Assembly (NCBI RefSeq): GCF_002709775.1
Contig: NZ_PAQR01000005.1
Location: forward strand, 29,453 to 93,452
Length of the DNA: 64,000 bases
Direction: 5' to 3'
From: Thalassospira sp.
GTDB taxonomy: Bacteria; Pseudomonadota; Alphaproteobacteria; Rhodospirillales; Thalassospiraceae
Part shown: piece by piece, positions 45,582-56,311 of the stretch
Layout of the letters: every line of letters begins with the position of its first letter
How positions within the stretch are numbered: position 1 is the stretch's first letter
Notes under the pieces: model-generated
The model's input: only the letters and a program-made list of their open reading frames with translations
What the model was told of the DNA's origin: nothing
Databases searched by the model: none
Program-made: the position numbers and the translations under genes

Positions 45582-46337
45582 ATGGGTAAGCGCGCAGCAC
45601 GTCGTCGTAACCGTCCGCAACAGTCTAATACCAATGTTCATGAGCTGTTTGATGAAAACAATGCCGACTGGCATCCGCTTGGCGAACCAGAACAGAAAGG
45701 ACAACGCGATCAAAGCTACCGCCGCAACATCCGCCCGAAAAGCGAGAACCAGGCAGCCCTGATGGATGCCATCGATAACTTCAATCTTGTCATGGCCCTT
45801 GGCCCGGCCGGCACCGGCAAAACCTATATTGCGGTATCAAAAGCCGTCGAGGCGCTTGATAACGGCGATATCGCCCGCATCGTTCTGGCCCGCCCGGCGG
45901 TCGAGGCCGGGGAAAATATCGGTTTCCTGCCAGGCGACGTGGAGGCCAAAATGGCCCCGTATCTTCGCCCGCTTTATGATGCGCTTAATGATCGTCTGGG
46001 TGCCAAACGCCTTAAGACTTATATCTCGGACGGGACGATCGAGATCGCACCGATCGGCTATATGCGTGGCAGAACGCTTAATAACGCCTTTGTCGTGATT
46101 GATGAGGCCCAGAACTGCACCTATGGGCAGCTCAAGATGCTGGTCACCCGCCTTGGCTGGAATTCGACCATGATCCTGACCGGCGACCCGGATCAGACCG
46201 ACCTTCTGCCGGAAATGTCCGGTCTTTCGGAAATGTCCGAACGGCTTGAAAATGTCGAGGATGTCGCCTGTGTTCAGCTGCGTGACAAGGACATCGTCCG
46301 CCATCCGCTGGTCGCAAGCATGCTGACCGTTCTTTAA
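45582..46337 (+). CDS. PhoH-family ATPase
   Basis: A 251-residue P-loop protein of the PhoH family, whose members are predicted RNA helicase or nuclease-associated ATPases. It shows Walker A GPAGTGKT (about 73-80), Walker B FVVIDEAQNCT, and LTGDPDQTDL. It lacks the N-terminal KH-like part of the larger PhoH/YbeZ proteins; a basic N-terminus (KRAARRRNRPQQ) could contact RNA. ATG 45582 is taken; a GTG nine bases earlier is in frame. A terminator hairpin lies immediately upstream and another after the gene. Confidence 0.92.
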   Translation: MGKRAARRRNRPQQSNTNVHELFDENNADWHPLGEPEQKGQRDQSYRRNIRPKSENQAALMDAIDNFNLVMALGPAGTGKTYIAVSKAVEALDNGDIARIVLARPAVEAGENIGFLPGDVEAKMAPYLRPLYDALNDRLGAKRLKTYISDGTIEIAPIGYMRGRTLNNAFVVIDEAQNCTYGQLKMLVTRLGWNSTMILTGDPDQTDLLPEMSGLSEMSERLENVEDVACVQLRDKDIVRHPLVASMLTVL

Positions 46338-46377
46338 GGTCCGACACAGCAAACTGCAAAACACTGCAAACAATAAA

Positions 46378-46406
46378 GGCGGGCCCGAAAGGGTCCGCCA
46401 TTTTTT
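46378..46406 (+). terminator. Terminator of phoH
   Basis: GGCGGGCCC (46378-46386) pairs with GGGTCCGCC (46391-46399) around GAAA and ends in six T residues. Confidence 0.92.
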
Positions 46407-46434
46407 GTGGGTATCATCCGAAAATGGATAAGGC

Positions 46435-47454
46435 TTAGCGCCCCATGGCCGCGACTTCGCCGCCGGCATTATTGACCGGGATGTCGTGCTGCCCGGCGCG
46501 TTTGGCACGGCCGGTGTGCCAGAATTCGGGATCTTCGGTATAGCCGCTGAATTCATCAAGATGGATGTCTTCGGGCGGTTCGGGATGGATGGTGATATCA
46601 AGATCGGGATATTCCGCGCGGATGCTGTCCATCACCATGTGGCAAATGGTGTGCGATTCGCGCATCAACATGCCGCCATCCATGATCAGCTCGATCTCCG
46701 CAAAACGATGCACGCCCGATGAGCGTGTCCGCAGACGGTGAATGCCAATGACGTCGGGGTTTTTCATGGTGAGTTCAATGATGCGCTGGCTATCAGATTC
46801 GGGAAGTTCCGCATCCATCAGAACCTTGACCGACGACCGGCCGACCTTGACTGCGGAATACAGCAGGAAGGCCGCAACCAGACCACCAATCGCCGGGTCA
46901 ACCCAGGCCAGGCCAGACATGCCGCCAAACAGTGCGACCATGACGGCCAGGTTAGACAGGATATCGCTGCTATAATGCATCGAATCGGCTTCAACCGCAG
47001 CAGACCCCGAGATCCGCACGGCCTTGCGTTGGAGGAGCACAAGACCAATCGTCATGACCAGTGATATGCCCATGATCCACAGGCCTTCGACGGCATAAGA
47101 GATCATCTTGGGTTCATTCAGGCGCGATGCGGCCTCCGCCAACACCAGTACAGCCGCCCCGATCATGAAGGCCGACTGGAACAGACCGGCAAGCGGTTCT
47201 GCCTTGCCATGGCCAAAGCGATGGTCGTAATCCGCAGGACGCCAGGCAGAACGCACAGCCATGAAGTTGATCACAGATGTGCCAACATCAAGCATGCTAT
47301 CAATCATCGAAGACAGGAGGCTGACGGAATCGGTCATGAACCAACCGAACGCCTTGATCAAAATCAGTGTCGCAGCAATGACAATGGAGGCCGTCGTTGC
47401 ACGACGCGCCCACATCTCTTTCTGTGCTATGTCAATGACGGGACATTGACTCAT
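46435..47454 (-). CDS. Cation diffusion facilitator metal exporter (FieF-like)
   Basis: A 339-residue CDF transporter that exports divalent metal (Zn, Fe, Cd or similar) against protons. Six helices are visible; the metal-site residues resemble FieF: SMIDSMLDVG in helix 2, DHRFGHGKAEPLAGL after it, and DSMHYSSDILSN in helix 5. A cytoplasmic dimerisation domain (about 215-295) is followed by a 45-residue tail rich in acidic residues and His. The gene stands alone on the minus strand, divergent from ccmF. Confidence 0.93.
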   Translation of the reverse strand: MSQCPVIDIAQKEMWARRATTASIVIAATLILIKAFGWFMTDSVSLLSSMIDSMLDVGTSVINFMAVRSAWRPADYDHRFGHGKAEPLAGLFQSAFMIGAAVLVLAEAASRLNEPKMISYAVEGLWIMGISLVMTIGLVLLQRKAVRISGSAAVEADSMHYSSDILSNLAVMVALFGGMSGLAWVDPAIGGLVAAFLLYSAVKVGRSSVKVLMDAELPESDSQRIIELTMKNPDVIGIHRLRTRSSGVHRFAEIELIMDGGMLMRESHTICHMVMDSIRAEYPDLDITIHPEPPEDIHLDEFSGYTEDPEFWHTGRAKRAGQHDIPVNNAGGEVAAMGR

Positions 47455-47680
47455 GCTTTGTTGACCTCTGGCCTGTCAATACGCTTGCTGACCACCGTTT
47501 TATAGCCTGTTTGCGTACAATATGTAATGTCTATTGCCATATTTTCGCCCGTCCTAGGGCAGCAAATAGCGCATATTTGATATTCCGCAAGGTTTCCAAG
47601 CCTTTTTAAAGGGATTATATGTCGCATTCGGGCAGACGAGAGAACCCGCAACAGGCCTGCTAGGGACGAGAAACGATAAT

Positions 47681-49663
47681 ATGATTGTAGAGATCGGACA
47701 TTACGCCCTGATACTGTCACTGGTGATGGCAGTCGCCCAATCCACCATTCCGTTTCTGGCGGCATCCCGACGTGATCCGGCGCTTCTTGTCGTAGCCCCG
47801 CGTCTGGCAATTGCGTGCTTTGCCCTTGTCGCGGCAAGTTTCCTTGCGCTGACTTATGCCTATGTCAGTTCCGACTTCTCTGTCCTCAATGTTCTGAATA
47901 ACAGCCATACCTCCAAACCGATGATTTATAAAATCACCGGGGTTTGGGCCAATCATGAAGGATCGATGCTGCTTTGGGTGCTGATCCTGACCCTGTTTGG
48001 CGGAGCGGTTGCAGCGTTTGGTCGAAACCTTCCGCCAACCCTGCTTGCCCGCGTTTTGGGTGTGATGGGCCTCATCGGGGCTGGCTTTATCCTGTTTATC
48101 GTTCTGACCTCCAACCCGTTTGAGCGCGTTTTAAACCCGCCGCTTGACGGGGAAGGCATGAACCCGTTGCTTCAGGACCCGGGCATCGCCATTCATCCGC
48201 CGTTCCTCTATCTCGGCTATGTCGGCTTTTCCGTTGCCTTCGCCTTTGCGGTTGCAGCCCTGATCGAAGGCCGGGTTGATCCGGCTTGGGCGCGTTGGGT
48301 GCGTCCCTGGACGCTGGCCGCTTGGGTATTCCTGACTGCGGGTATCGGCCTTGGTTCCTGGTGGGCCTATTACGAGCTTGGCTGGGGCGGCTGGTGGTTC
48401 TGGGACCCGGTTGAAAACGCATCCTTTATGCCCTGGCTTGCCGGTACTGCGCTTTTACATTCGGCGATCGTTGTCGAGAAGCGTGACGCGCTTAAAAGCT
48501 GGACGATCTTTTTGGCGATCCTGGCATTTTCCTTCTCGCTTCTGGGAACGTTCCTTGTGCGTTCGGGTGCGCTGACATCGGTGCATGCCTTTGCCACCGA
48601 TCCGACGCGTGGGGTGTTTATCCTGATCCTGCTGTTCATTGCTGTGGGCGGATCGCTGACGCTTTATGCCTGGCGGGCGCCGACATTGAAGGGCGGCGGG
48701 TTGTTCCAGCCGATCTCGCGCGAAGGGGCGCTTGTCTTTAACAATGTGCTGCTGTCGATTGCGGCAGCCATGGTGTTGCTGGGAACGCTTTATCCGCTGC
48801 TGCTTGAAACCGTGACGGGCGAGAAAATCTCGGTCGGGGCGCCGTTCTTTAACGCGACCTTCGTTCCGATCATCACCCCGGTGATTGTCGCCATGGCCTT
48901 TGGCCCGTTGATGCCGTGGAAACGTGCCGATCTTCTGGGCGTGTTTAACAAGCTCAAGATCGCGCTGGCGGCAACCGTTGTTGTCGTGCTGGTCACACTG
49001 TGGCTTGCTGGTGGTCCGGCCTTTGCCCTATTTGGCATGGGCTTGGCGGCCTGGTTGTTTGTCGGATCGATCCTTGAATGGTCGGGCCGCATCAAACTGT
49101 TCCGCGAACCGATCAGCACCAGCCTGCGACGCATGCGCAATCTGCCGCGCTCGGCCCACGGCACCATGCTGGCCCATGCCGGTGTCGCGATTGTGGTTGC
49201 CGGTATCACCGGATCGCAGGCTTGGACCGAAGAAGCCGTTCAGTCACTGGCGGTCGGCGAAAGCACCGACCTTGCCGGGCATACCTTTATCCTGTCAGAC
49301 ATCCGTGAATATCAGGGGCCGAACTATGCCGCCCGTGAAGCGGAAATCACCATCACTACACCGGGTGAGCGCACCGTCGTCCTGACGCCGGAAAAACGCG
49401 TTTACACGGTGGAAGGCATGCCGACCACCGAGGCCGGCATTCAATCGAGCTTCACCGGCGATATCTATGCCGTGATCGGGGATCAGGATGAAAGCGGTAA
49501 ATGGATTACCAGGTTCTATGTCAAACCAATGATCCCGTGGATGTGGTTTGGCGGGCTGGTCATGGTGTTTGGCGGCCTGATGTCGCTGTCTGACCGTCGC
49601 TATCGCATCGGCGCACCGACCCGTTCCCACAAGACTGCTGCCAAAGCAGTACCTGCAGAATAA
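47681..49663 (+). CDS. ccmF: Cytochrome c-type biogenesis heme lyase subunit CcmF
   Basis: Core of the system I complex that attaches heme to apocytochrome c in the periplasm. The 660-residue membrane protein has the usual length, about 13-15 helices, the WWD domain GWGGWWFWDPVENASFMPWL near residue 240, and an extended periplasmic domain near the C-terminus. ccmI follows after 20 bases. ATG 47681 lies behind AGGGACGAGAAACG. Confidence 0.96.
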   Translation: MIVEIGHYALILSLVMAVAQSTIPFLAASRRDPALLVVAPRLAIACFALVAASFLALTYAYVSSDFSVLNVLNNSHTSKPMIYKITGVWANHEGSMLLWVLILTLFGGAVAAFGRNLPPTLLARVLGVMGLIGAGFILFIVLTSNPFERVLNPPLDGEGMNPLLQDPGIAIHPPFLYLGYVGFSVAFAFAVAALIEGRVDPAWARWVRPWTLAAWVFLTAGIGLGSWWAYYELGWGGWWFWDPVENASFMPWLAGTALLHSAIVVEKRDALKSWTIFLAILAFSFSLLGTFLVRSGALTSVHAFATDPTRGVFILILLFIAVGGSLTLYAWRAPTLKGGGLFQPISREGALVFNNVLLSIAAAMVLLGTLYPLLLETVTGEKISVGAPFFNATFVPIITPVIVAMAFGPLMPWKRADLLGVFNKLKIALAATVVVVLVTLWLAGGPAFALFGMGLAAWLFVGSILEWSGRIKLFREPISTSLRRMRNLPRSAHGTMLAHAGVAIVVAGITGSQAWTEEAVQSLAVGESTDLAGHTFILSDIREYQGPNYAAREAEITITTPGERTVVLTPEKRVYTVEGMPTTEAGIQSSFTGDIYAVIGDQDESGKWITRFYVKPMIPWMWFGGLVMVFGGLMSLSDRRYRIGAPTRSHKTAAKAVPAE

Positions 49664-49683
49664 GCCAAGGACAGGAAACACTC

Positions 49684-50943
49684 ATGACCATCTGGATTGT
49701 TCTTGGCGCGATTACCCTGCTGCTGGCCGGGTTCATTCTGTGGCCGATCCTTCAAAGCAACCGCGCGGCCAAGGCAAACGAGGCCGCCGATGCAGCAACC
49801 GCATCCGAGCTGGACGATGGCAGCCCGGAGGATGAGCTTTCGCGTGATCTTGCGGTGTATCGCGACCAGCTTTCCGAGATCGACCGCGACATCGAACGCG
49901 GTGTTCTGAGTGCCGAGCAGGCCGATGCCGCGCGCACCGAAGTGCAGCGTCGCATTCTGGCTGCCGATCAGCGCATCAAACGCCAACAGTCGGGTGAGAC
50001 CCGCGAACAGACATCGGCCAGTGCCCCGATCCGGGCAATTGCCGCCGGTTTCATCGTGCTGTTCATAGCCGGCGGGTTCGGGCTTTATCTTGATCTCGGC
50101 AGCCCCGAGATGCGTGATCGTCCGATCGCCAGCCGTACCGATGAGATCAATGCTGTGCGTATGGCGCAGGATGCCAATCAGGATCGCCAGTCGGTTCTGA
50201 ACCGTGCGGTCAGTGACCTTTCGCAGAAGCTTCTGGAAAACCCGGATGATATCCGCGCCTGGGAGTTACTTGGTGCCAGCCTGATGGCGCTTGGCCGCCC
50301 GGAAGAAGCCCAGACCGCATTTCTTGAAACCGTCAAACGGTCGGGACGCGATGGCGATTATCTGGCGATGTATGCTGAAAGCCTTGTGCGCAGCAGTAAT
50401 GGCCAGATCAATGCCACGGCCCGTGGCGTGCTGCGCGAAGCCGCCGAAACCGACAGCACCGACCCCCGTATCCAGTTCTATCTTGGTCTTGCCGATGCCC
50501 AGGAAGGCAATGTCGTCGCGGCCGTTGATCGCTGGATCGCGCTTGCCAACGGTGCGCCCGCTGATGCGCCGTGGTTGCCGATGGTGGTGGGCCGGATCAA
50601 TGAAGCCGCCCTTGCCCAGGGCATCGACATTGAAGGACGCCTGAACCTTGCGGAGCGCGCGCCCGGACCAAGTCAGGAAGATATTGCTGCCGCCCAGCAG
50701 ATGACTGCTGAAGAGCAGCAGGAAATGGTCATGTCGATGGTCAACGGATTGGCGGCACGGCTTGACGAAGATCCCAACGATCCGGATGGCTGGGCACGCC
50801 TGATGCAGGCCTATATGGTTCTGGGTCAGGAGGATGATGCACGTGCGGCCTATGAGAAGGCAGGCGAAGTCTTTGCCGACCAGCCGGGCCTTGTTGCCCG
50901 ATTCGATTCGCTGGCGCGTGAAATCGGCATTTCAGCCAACTGA
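49684..50943 (+). CDS. ccmI: Cytochrome c biogenesis protein CcmI (CycH)
   Basis: A 419-residue apocytochrome c chaperone. Two transmembrane helices (about 3-22 and 118-138) flank a cytoplasmic loop that carries the family motif DLAVYRDQLSEIDRDIERGVLSAEQADAARTEVQRRIL. A periplasmic TPR domain follows (about 180-415). In many relatives ccmG and ccmH lie between ccmF and ccmI; here they are absent, so those genes must be elsewhere. Confidence 0.93.
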   Translation: MTIWIVLGAITLLLAGFILWPILQSNRAAKANEAADAATASELDDGSPEDELSRDLAVYRDQLSEIDRDIERGVLSAEQADAARTEVQRRILAADQRIKRQQSGETREQTSASAPIRAIAAGFIVLFIAGGFGLYLDLGSPEMRDRPIASRTDEINAVRMAQDANQDRQSVLNRAVSDLSQKLLENPDDIRAWELLGASLMALGRPEEAQTAFLETVKRSGRDGDYLAMYAESLVRSSNGQINATARGVLREAAETDSTDPRIQFYLGLADAQEGNVVAAVDRWIALANGAPADAPWLPMVVGRINEAALAQGIDIEGRLNLAERAPGPSQEDIAAAQQMTAEEQQEMVMSMVNGLAARLDEDPNDPDGWARLMQAYMVLGQEDDARAAYEKAGEVFADQPGLVARFDSLAREIGISAN

Positions 50944-51265
50944 TCGGTGTTTTTTACGTAAAATCACCGAGAAAAAATGTTTTCCATCCGCCCTTTTCCC
51001 TGTTCTTTTGAGCCATTATATCTCATACAGACGGTTAATATCTGCAACTTTACTGATGTCTTATTGAATTGAAGTTCGTGCTGCGGTATGAAATTAAGAC
51101 TTAAGGATAGATAAGTTATTGCTTATCCATCCTTTTCCCGGGAAATGCACATGATGGTGGGGACCATCTTTTTCTTTGGGATCAAGTGACTGTCAGGCTC
51201 ATAAAACAAAAATTGCGGGAAGATCAGGATCATAGAAAGATCACCCGTAAGGATAGCGGATCACT
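50944..51265. other. Intergenic region between ccmI and the response regulator gene
   Basis: About 320 AT-rich bases with no supported gene. It contains an AU-rich hairpin at 51103-51134 and must hold the promoter of the response regulator gene. Confidence 0.5.
51103..51134 (+). repeat. AT-rich 13-bp hairpin upstream of the response regulator gene
   Basis: AAGGATAGATAAG (51103-51115) pairs with CTTATCCATCCTT (51122-51134), with one mismatch, around a 6-base loop. It is followed by TTCCCG, so it is a weak terminator of ccmI at best. It could also be a protein-binding site. Confidence 0.45.
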
Positions 51266-51712
51266 ATGCCGGATCAGAGGAATGGCCCAACCAACAACCT
51301 GTTGTTGATTGAAGACAATCCCGGTGACGCACGCCTTGTGCGTGAAGCATTGCGGGAGTTCAAACAACCGGTTGAACTGCATCACGTAAAGGATGCGATG
51401 ACCGCGCTGCAGTTTTTGCAGCAGGACGGTCCGTATCGCAATGCGCCACGTCCACGTCTGATCCTTCTTGATCTGAACATGCCGCGCAAGGATGGCCGCG
51501 AAATGCTGCGCGATATCCGAAACGATCCCAATTGCGCATCCATCCCCGTCATAGTCCTGACCACATCCGGTGCCGAGCACGATGTCGATCTGTGTTATGC
51601 CGCCGGGGCAAACTGTTATTTGCGCAAACCGGTGGATGTGACAGAATTCATCGATCTGATGAAAATGATCGAATCATTCTGGCTGGGTCTGGCGTTGACC
51701 CCGACCCCGTAA
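51266..51712 (+). CDS. Single-domain response regulator (Rcp1-like)
   Basis: A 148-residue receiver-only protein of the Rcp1 type associated with bacteriophytochrome-like and other orphan kinases. The acidic pocket (Glu16, Asp17), phosphorylation site Asp69 in LLDLNMPRKDGRE, the Thr pair of VLTTSG and the Lys of YLRKP are all present, so it should be phosphorylatable. No output domain and no kinase gene lie nearby. It precedes the FtsX-like permease gene on the same strand. Confidence 0.92.
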   Translation: MPDQRNGPTNNLLLIEDNPGDARLVREALREFKQPVELHHVKDAMTALQFLQQDGPYRNAPRPRLILLDLNMPRKDGREMLRDIRNDPNCASIPVIVLTTSGAEHDVDLCYAAGANCYLRKPVDVTEFIDLMKMIESFWLGLALTPTP

Positions 51713-51772
51713 CCCTCTGCCAGCGAGACTGCCGTGCGCCGCCCGACATCTCTGCTTATGAACTTCCTACTC

Positions 51773-54313
51773 ATGCCGACAAATTTGCGGATTGCGCTGC
51801 GTGAATTGCGCCGCCCCGGTGTCGGCCTTGTTATCCTGTTTGCCACCCTTGTCTTTGCCGCGACCATCCTGATCCTGACCGTCAGCCTGACGCAGTCGGT
51901 GCGCGATGGCATGCGCCAGTCCGCACAGCAAACCATCGGTGGTGACATCTCGCTTCGGCTGTTTCACCGCGCGCTAACGACGGATGAACTCCACTTCCTT
52001 GAAACACTTGGCACGGTCAGCCTGACCATCGAACAAAGGGTCATGGTGCAGCCATCCGGTGACGCGTCAGCAGTGCTGTCTGAGCTGAAAGCAGTTGGTC
52101 ACACCTATCCCCTGTTTGGCCGTTTGGCCCTGTCACCCGATATCGCGCTTGAAGATGCCCTTGGCAGCCGCAACGGAATGCCCGGCGTTGTCGTTGATCC
52201 GGCCTTCCTGAATGAGGGCGGGTACATGATTGGCGATATGCTGTATCTGGGCGAGCAGCCCTACGAAATTCGGGCAAGCATAACAGCCGAGCCCGAACGC
52301 AAGTTCAGGCTCTTCTCGCTTGGGCCACGGGTGATTGTCGGACTGGAGGATTATCGCACCAGCCCGCTTCTGGCGCCGGGCAAGCAGGTCTATTGGTATG
52401 TGCGGCTGAAGCTGCCAGACGATGGCGACCGCAGTGCGGATCAGGCGATTGCCGCCATCGAGGAACGGTTTCCCGAGAGTGGCTGGCGGATCGTCAATGC
52501 AGCCGATGGCGTTCCGGGACTGGAAAGGATTGGCGATTTCGCATCGACCTTTGTCAGCCTGATGGGGATTGCAATTTTTGCCATTGCCACAAGCGCCATC
52601 CATAACGCCCTGACTGCCGACCTTGCGACCCGGCGCAGCCGGTTTGCCACCCTGCGCAGTCTTGGTGCCCGACCACAGGAAATCGCCGCCAGCATCACTT
52701 GGCAGATGGTGCTGATTACCGGCCTCGCCATCCTGATTGCAGTTGCCCTGACCCTCGTCACTGGCAATTTGGCAGCGCCACTGCTCAGCCAAAAGCTTGG
52801 CTTTGCCATCGCGCCGGATTTCATCAATCTTCCGATGATTGCGGGCTTCGTATTTGGCTTTGTTGCGCTGGTTGCCATCAGCCCGATCCGTGAGGCGTGT
52901 CAGTCCGCGCCGGCCCTTCTGTTTCGTCATCAGGACAGCCATCAAACGGGCGGCGCTACCAAACGTTCGACCAAGCTGCTTGCCGCAAAGCTCGTCCTTG
53001 CCTGCGGGCTGCTTGGAAGTGCGACGGCCTTGATTGATATCGGCTTGTTCGGGATCGCGCTGCTCGCCGTTCTGATCCTGTGTCAGGGTCTTTTTATCCT
53101 GCTGGGCCGGATGATCCGGGCGCTGGCGGGCAAACTGGCAACCCGACAAGGTTTTGCGCCTTCGCTGCGGGTGGCGCTGCGCAACATCGCCCGCCCCACG
53201 GCCCCGACTGTGACCATTACCGCGTCGTTTGGGCTGGCGATGGCCTGCCTGAGCACAGTCGTGTTGTTCGGCGGACTGGCCGGTCAGCATTTGAAATCGG
53301 TTTTGCCATCGCAGACGCCAGACGTTGTGTTCTTTGATATCCCGCCTTCACGGCAAGATGCGTTTGCAGGCGATTTGCGCGGTATTGATGCGGTGCAGGC
53401 GGTCAGTCAGATGCCGTTTCTCCATGGTCGGGTGACGCATCTGAATGGCGAGGCCCTAACCCAATCAAATGTCCCTCGGCGCTATCACTGGTTCCTGCGC
53501 GGGGATCGCGGTATGTCATGGGCGGATCGACCGACCACAGATATGACGGACACCCCGGTCACGGCCGGAGAGTGGTGGCAGGCGGAAAGCAGCAATGAAA
53601 ACCTGGCATCGCTTGATGCGGGCGTCGCGAGAGCGATCAGCGCAGATATCGGCGATAGCCTGACCCTCAATATCATGGGGCATTCACATACGGTGCGCAT
53701 AGCCAATCTGCGCGAGATCGACTGGACTCGCCTTGGCCTTGATTTCCCGATTGTGCTGTCACCGATGACACCCGCCTTTGATCACGGGGTGATCAGTGCG
53801 GTGACGCTGCATGACGGGATCGACGCAAAAGATGCCTTGGCCCCGGTCCTTGCAGCCCACCGTGATGTTCCGGTGATCATGGTCGACGTGGTTCTGGCAA
53901 AGCTGACCCGCCTGTTTGACGGGGTGATTGCGGCATTGGTTGGCTTGACGACCCTTGCAACCCTAGGGGCGGTGCTGGTGATCATTTGCGGCCTGATTGC
54001 ACTGCGTCAGCGCCAGACAGAGACACTCGCCATGCTGCGTGCACTTGGCATACGCCCTGCCCAGATCACCCGAACAGGGGCGTATGAGACCGGACTGATG
54101 GTGGCGAGCAGTGGCCTGATCGGACTGACTGTCGGGACGGGGATTGCGATTGCCGCCGCGCAGGCGATTGGCTCCATCAACCTCAGCCAAGTTGCGCTCT
54201 TGGCCGGGCCTGTGATGGCCGCAGCCTTTGTCGCCATCGTCGTGCTTGGTTTTGGCGGCGGTTGGGCCTTGCAGGCGGCAGGCCTGCGGGCGCAAGCCGG
54301 TTGGCGGGGCTGA
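51773..54313 (+). CDS. FtsX/YbbP-like ABC transporter permease
   Basis: A large permease of about 846 residues with the YbbP layout: TM1 near residues 15-37, a long periplasmic domain, a FtsX unit of three helices (about 250-370), further helices, a second periplasmic domain and a second FtsX unit at the C-terminus (about 720-840). The family works with a YbbA/LolD-type ATPase in handling lipids or lipoproteins. No ATPase gene is adjacent. The start is unclear: ATG 51773, ATG 51758 and GTG 51734 are in frame and none has a good ribosome site; 51773 gives the family-like start MPTNLRIALRELRR. Confidence 0.88.
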   Translation: MPTNLRIALRELRRPGVGLVILFATLVFAATILILTVSLTQSVRDGMRQSAQQTIGGDISLRLFHRALTTDELHFLETLGTVSLTIEQRVMVQPSGDASAVLSELKAVGHTYPLFGRLALSPDIALEDALGSRNGMPGVVVDPAFLNEGGYMIGDMLYLGEQPYEIRASITAEPERKFRLFSLGPRVIVGLEDYRTSPLLAPGKQVYWYVRLKLPDDGDRSADQAIAAIEERFPESGWRIVNAADGVPGLERIGDFASTFVSLMGIAIFAIATSAIHNALTADLATRRSRFATLRSLGARPQEIAASITWQMVLITGLAILIAVALTLVTGNLAAPLLSQKLGFAIAPDFINLPMIAGFVFGFVALVAISPIREACQSAPALLFRHQDSHQTGGATKRSTKLLAAKLVLACGLLGSATALIDIGLFGIALLAVLILCQGLFILLGRMIRALAGKLATRQGFAPSLRVALRNIARPTAPTVTITASFGLAMACLSTVVLFGGLAGQHLKSVLPSQTPDVVFFDIPPSRQDAFAGDLRGIDAVQAVSQMPFLHGRVTHLNGEALTQSNVPRRYHWFLRGDRGMSWADRPTTDMTDTPVTAGEWWQAESSNENLASLDAGVARAISADIGDSLTLNIMGHSHTVRIANLREIDWTRLGLDFPIVLSPMTPAFDHGVISAVTLHDGIDAKDALAPVLAAHRDVPVIMVDVVLAKLTRLFDGVIAALVGLTTLATLGAVLVIICGLIALRQRQTETLAMLRALGIRPAQITRTGAYETGLMVASSGLIGLTVGTGIAIAAAQAIGSINLSQVALLAGPVMAAAFVAIVVLGFGGGWALQAAGLRAQAGWRG

Positions 54314-54339
54314 ACCCAGACAATTCAAATCCGAAAAGC

Positions 54340-54372
54340 AAAAAGGCCGTCCCAGCGGGACGGCCTTTTTTA
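54340..54372. terminator. Bidirectional terminator between the permease gene and atpC
   Basis: AAAGGCCGTCCC (54342-54353) pairs perfectly with GGGACGGCCTTT (54357-54368) around AGC; A and T tracts lie on both sides, between convergent genes. Confidence 0.93.
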
Positions 54373-54394
54373 AATGATATTCTGAAACCGACGA

Positions 54395-54799
54395 TTAGTT
54401 GGTCAGGGCCTGGATCTGTGCACGAGCGATGTCGAGCGCGCGCTCGGCATTGGCTTTGTCGTGTGCAGTCTCGGCGGACTTGAGGGCGGCTTCTGCCGCT
54501 TCAAGACGGGCCTGTGCTTCGTCAGCTTTCAAATCGGCAACCGGAACCGCTTCTTCTGCCAGAATGGTGCAACGCTCGGGATTAACCTCTGCGACACCGC
54601 CAGCAACGAAGATACGTTCGGAAACCTTACCACCTGCATAGATGTCGATGACACCCGGACGAATGGTCGAGATCATCGGCGAATGCTTGGGCAGAACACC
54701 AAAATTCCCGTCCGTGCCCGGAACAACGACCATCTCGACCGGCTCTGATTTGAGCAGGGCAGACGGTGAAACAAGTTCCAGTACAGTCGTATCAGTCAT
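54395..54799 (-). CDS. atpC: ATP synthase F1 epsilon subunit
   Basis: A 134-residue epsilon subunit with the N-terminal beta-sandwich (ELVSPSALLKSEPVEMVVVPGTDGNFGVLPKHSPMIS) and a C-terminal helical hairpin rich in Ala, Glu and Lys (about 92-134). It couples rotation to catalysis and can inhibit ATP hydrolysis. Last gene of the atpHAGDC operon, with a terminator just after it. Confidence 0.96.
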   Translation of the reverse strand: MTDTTVLELVSPSALLKSEPVEMVVVPGTDGNFGVLPKHSPMISTIRPGVIDIYAGGKVSERIFVAGGVAEVNPERCTILAEEAVPVADLKADEAQARLEAAEAALKSAETAHDKANAERALDIARAQIQALTN

Positions 54800-54840
54800 G
54801 ACAATCCTCGCTCCTTAGCCGGAGGGGGACCAAAGCTGCC

Positions 54841-56292
<1,452 letters not shown>

Positions 56293-56311
56293 TTAACTTC
56301 CTGCGACCCGC

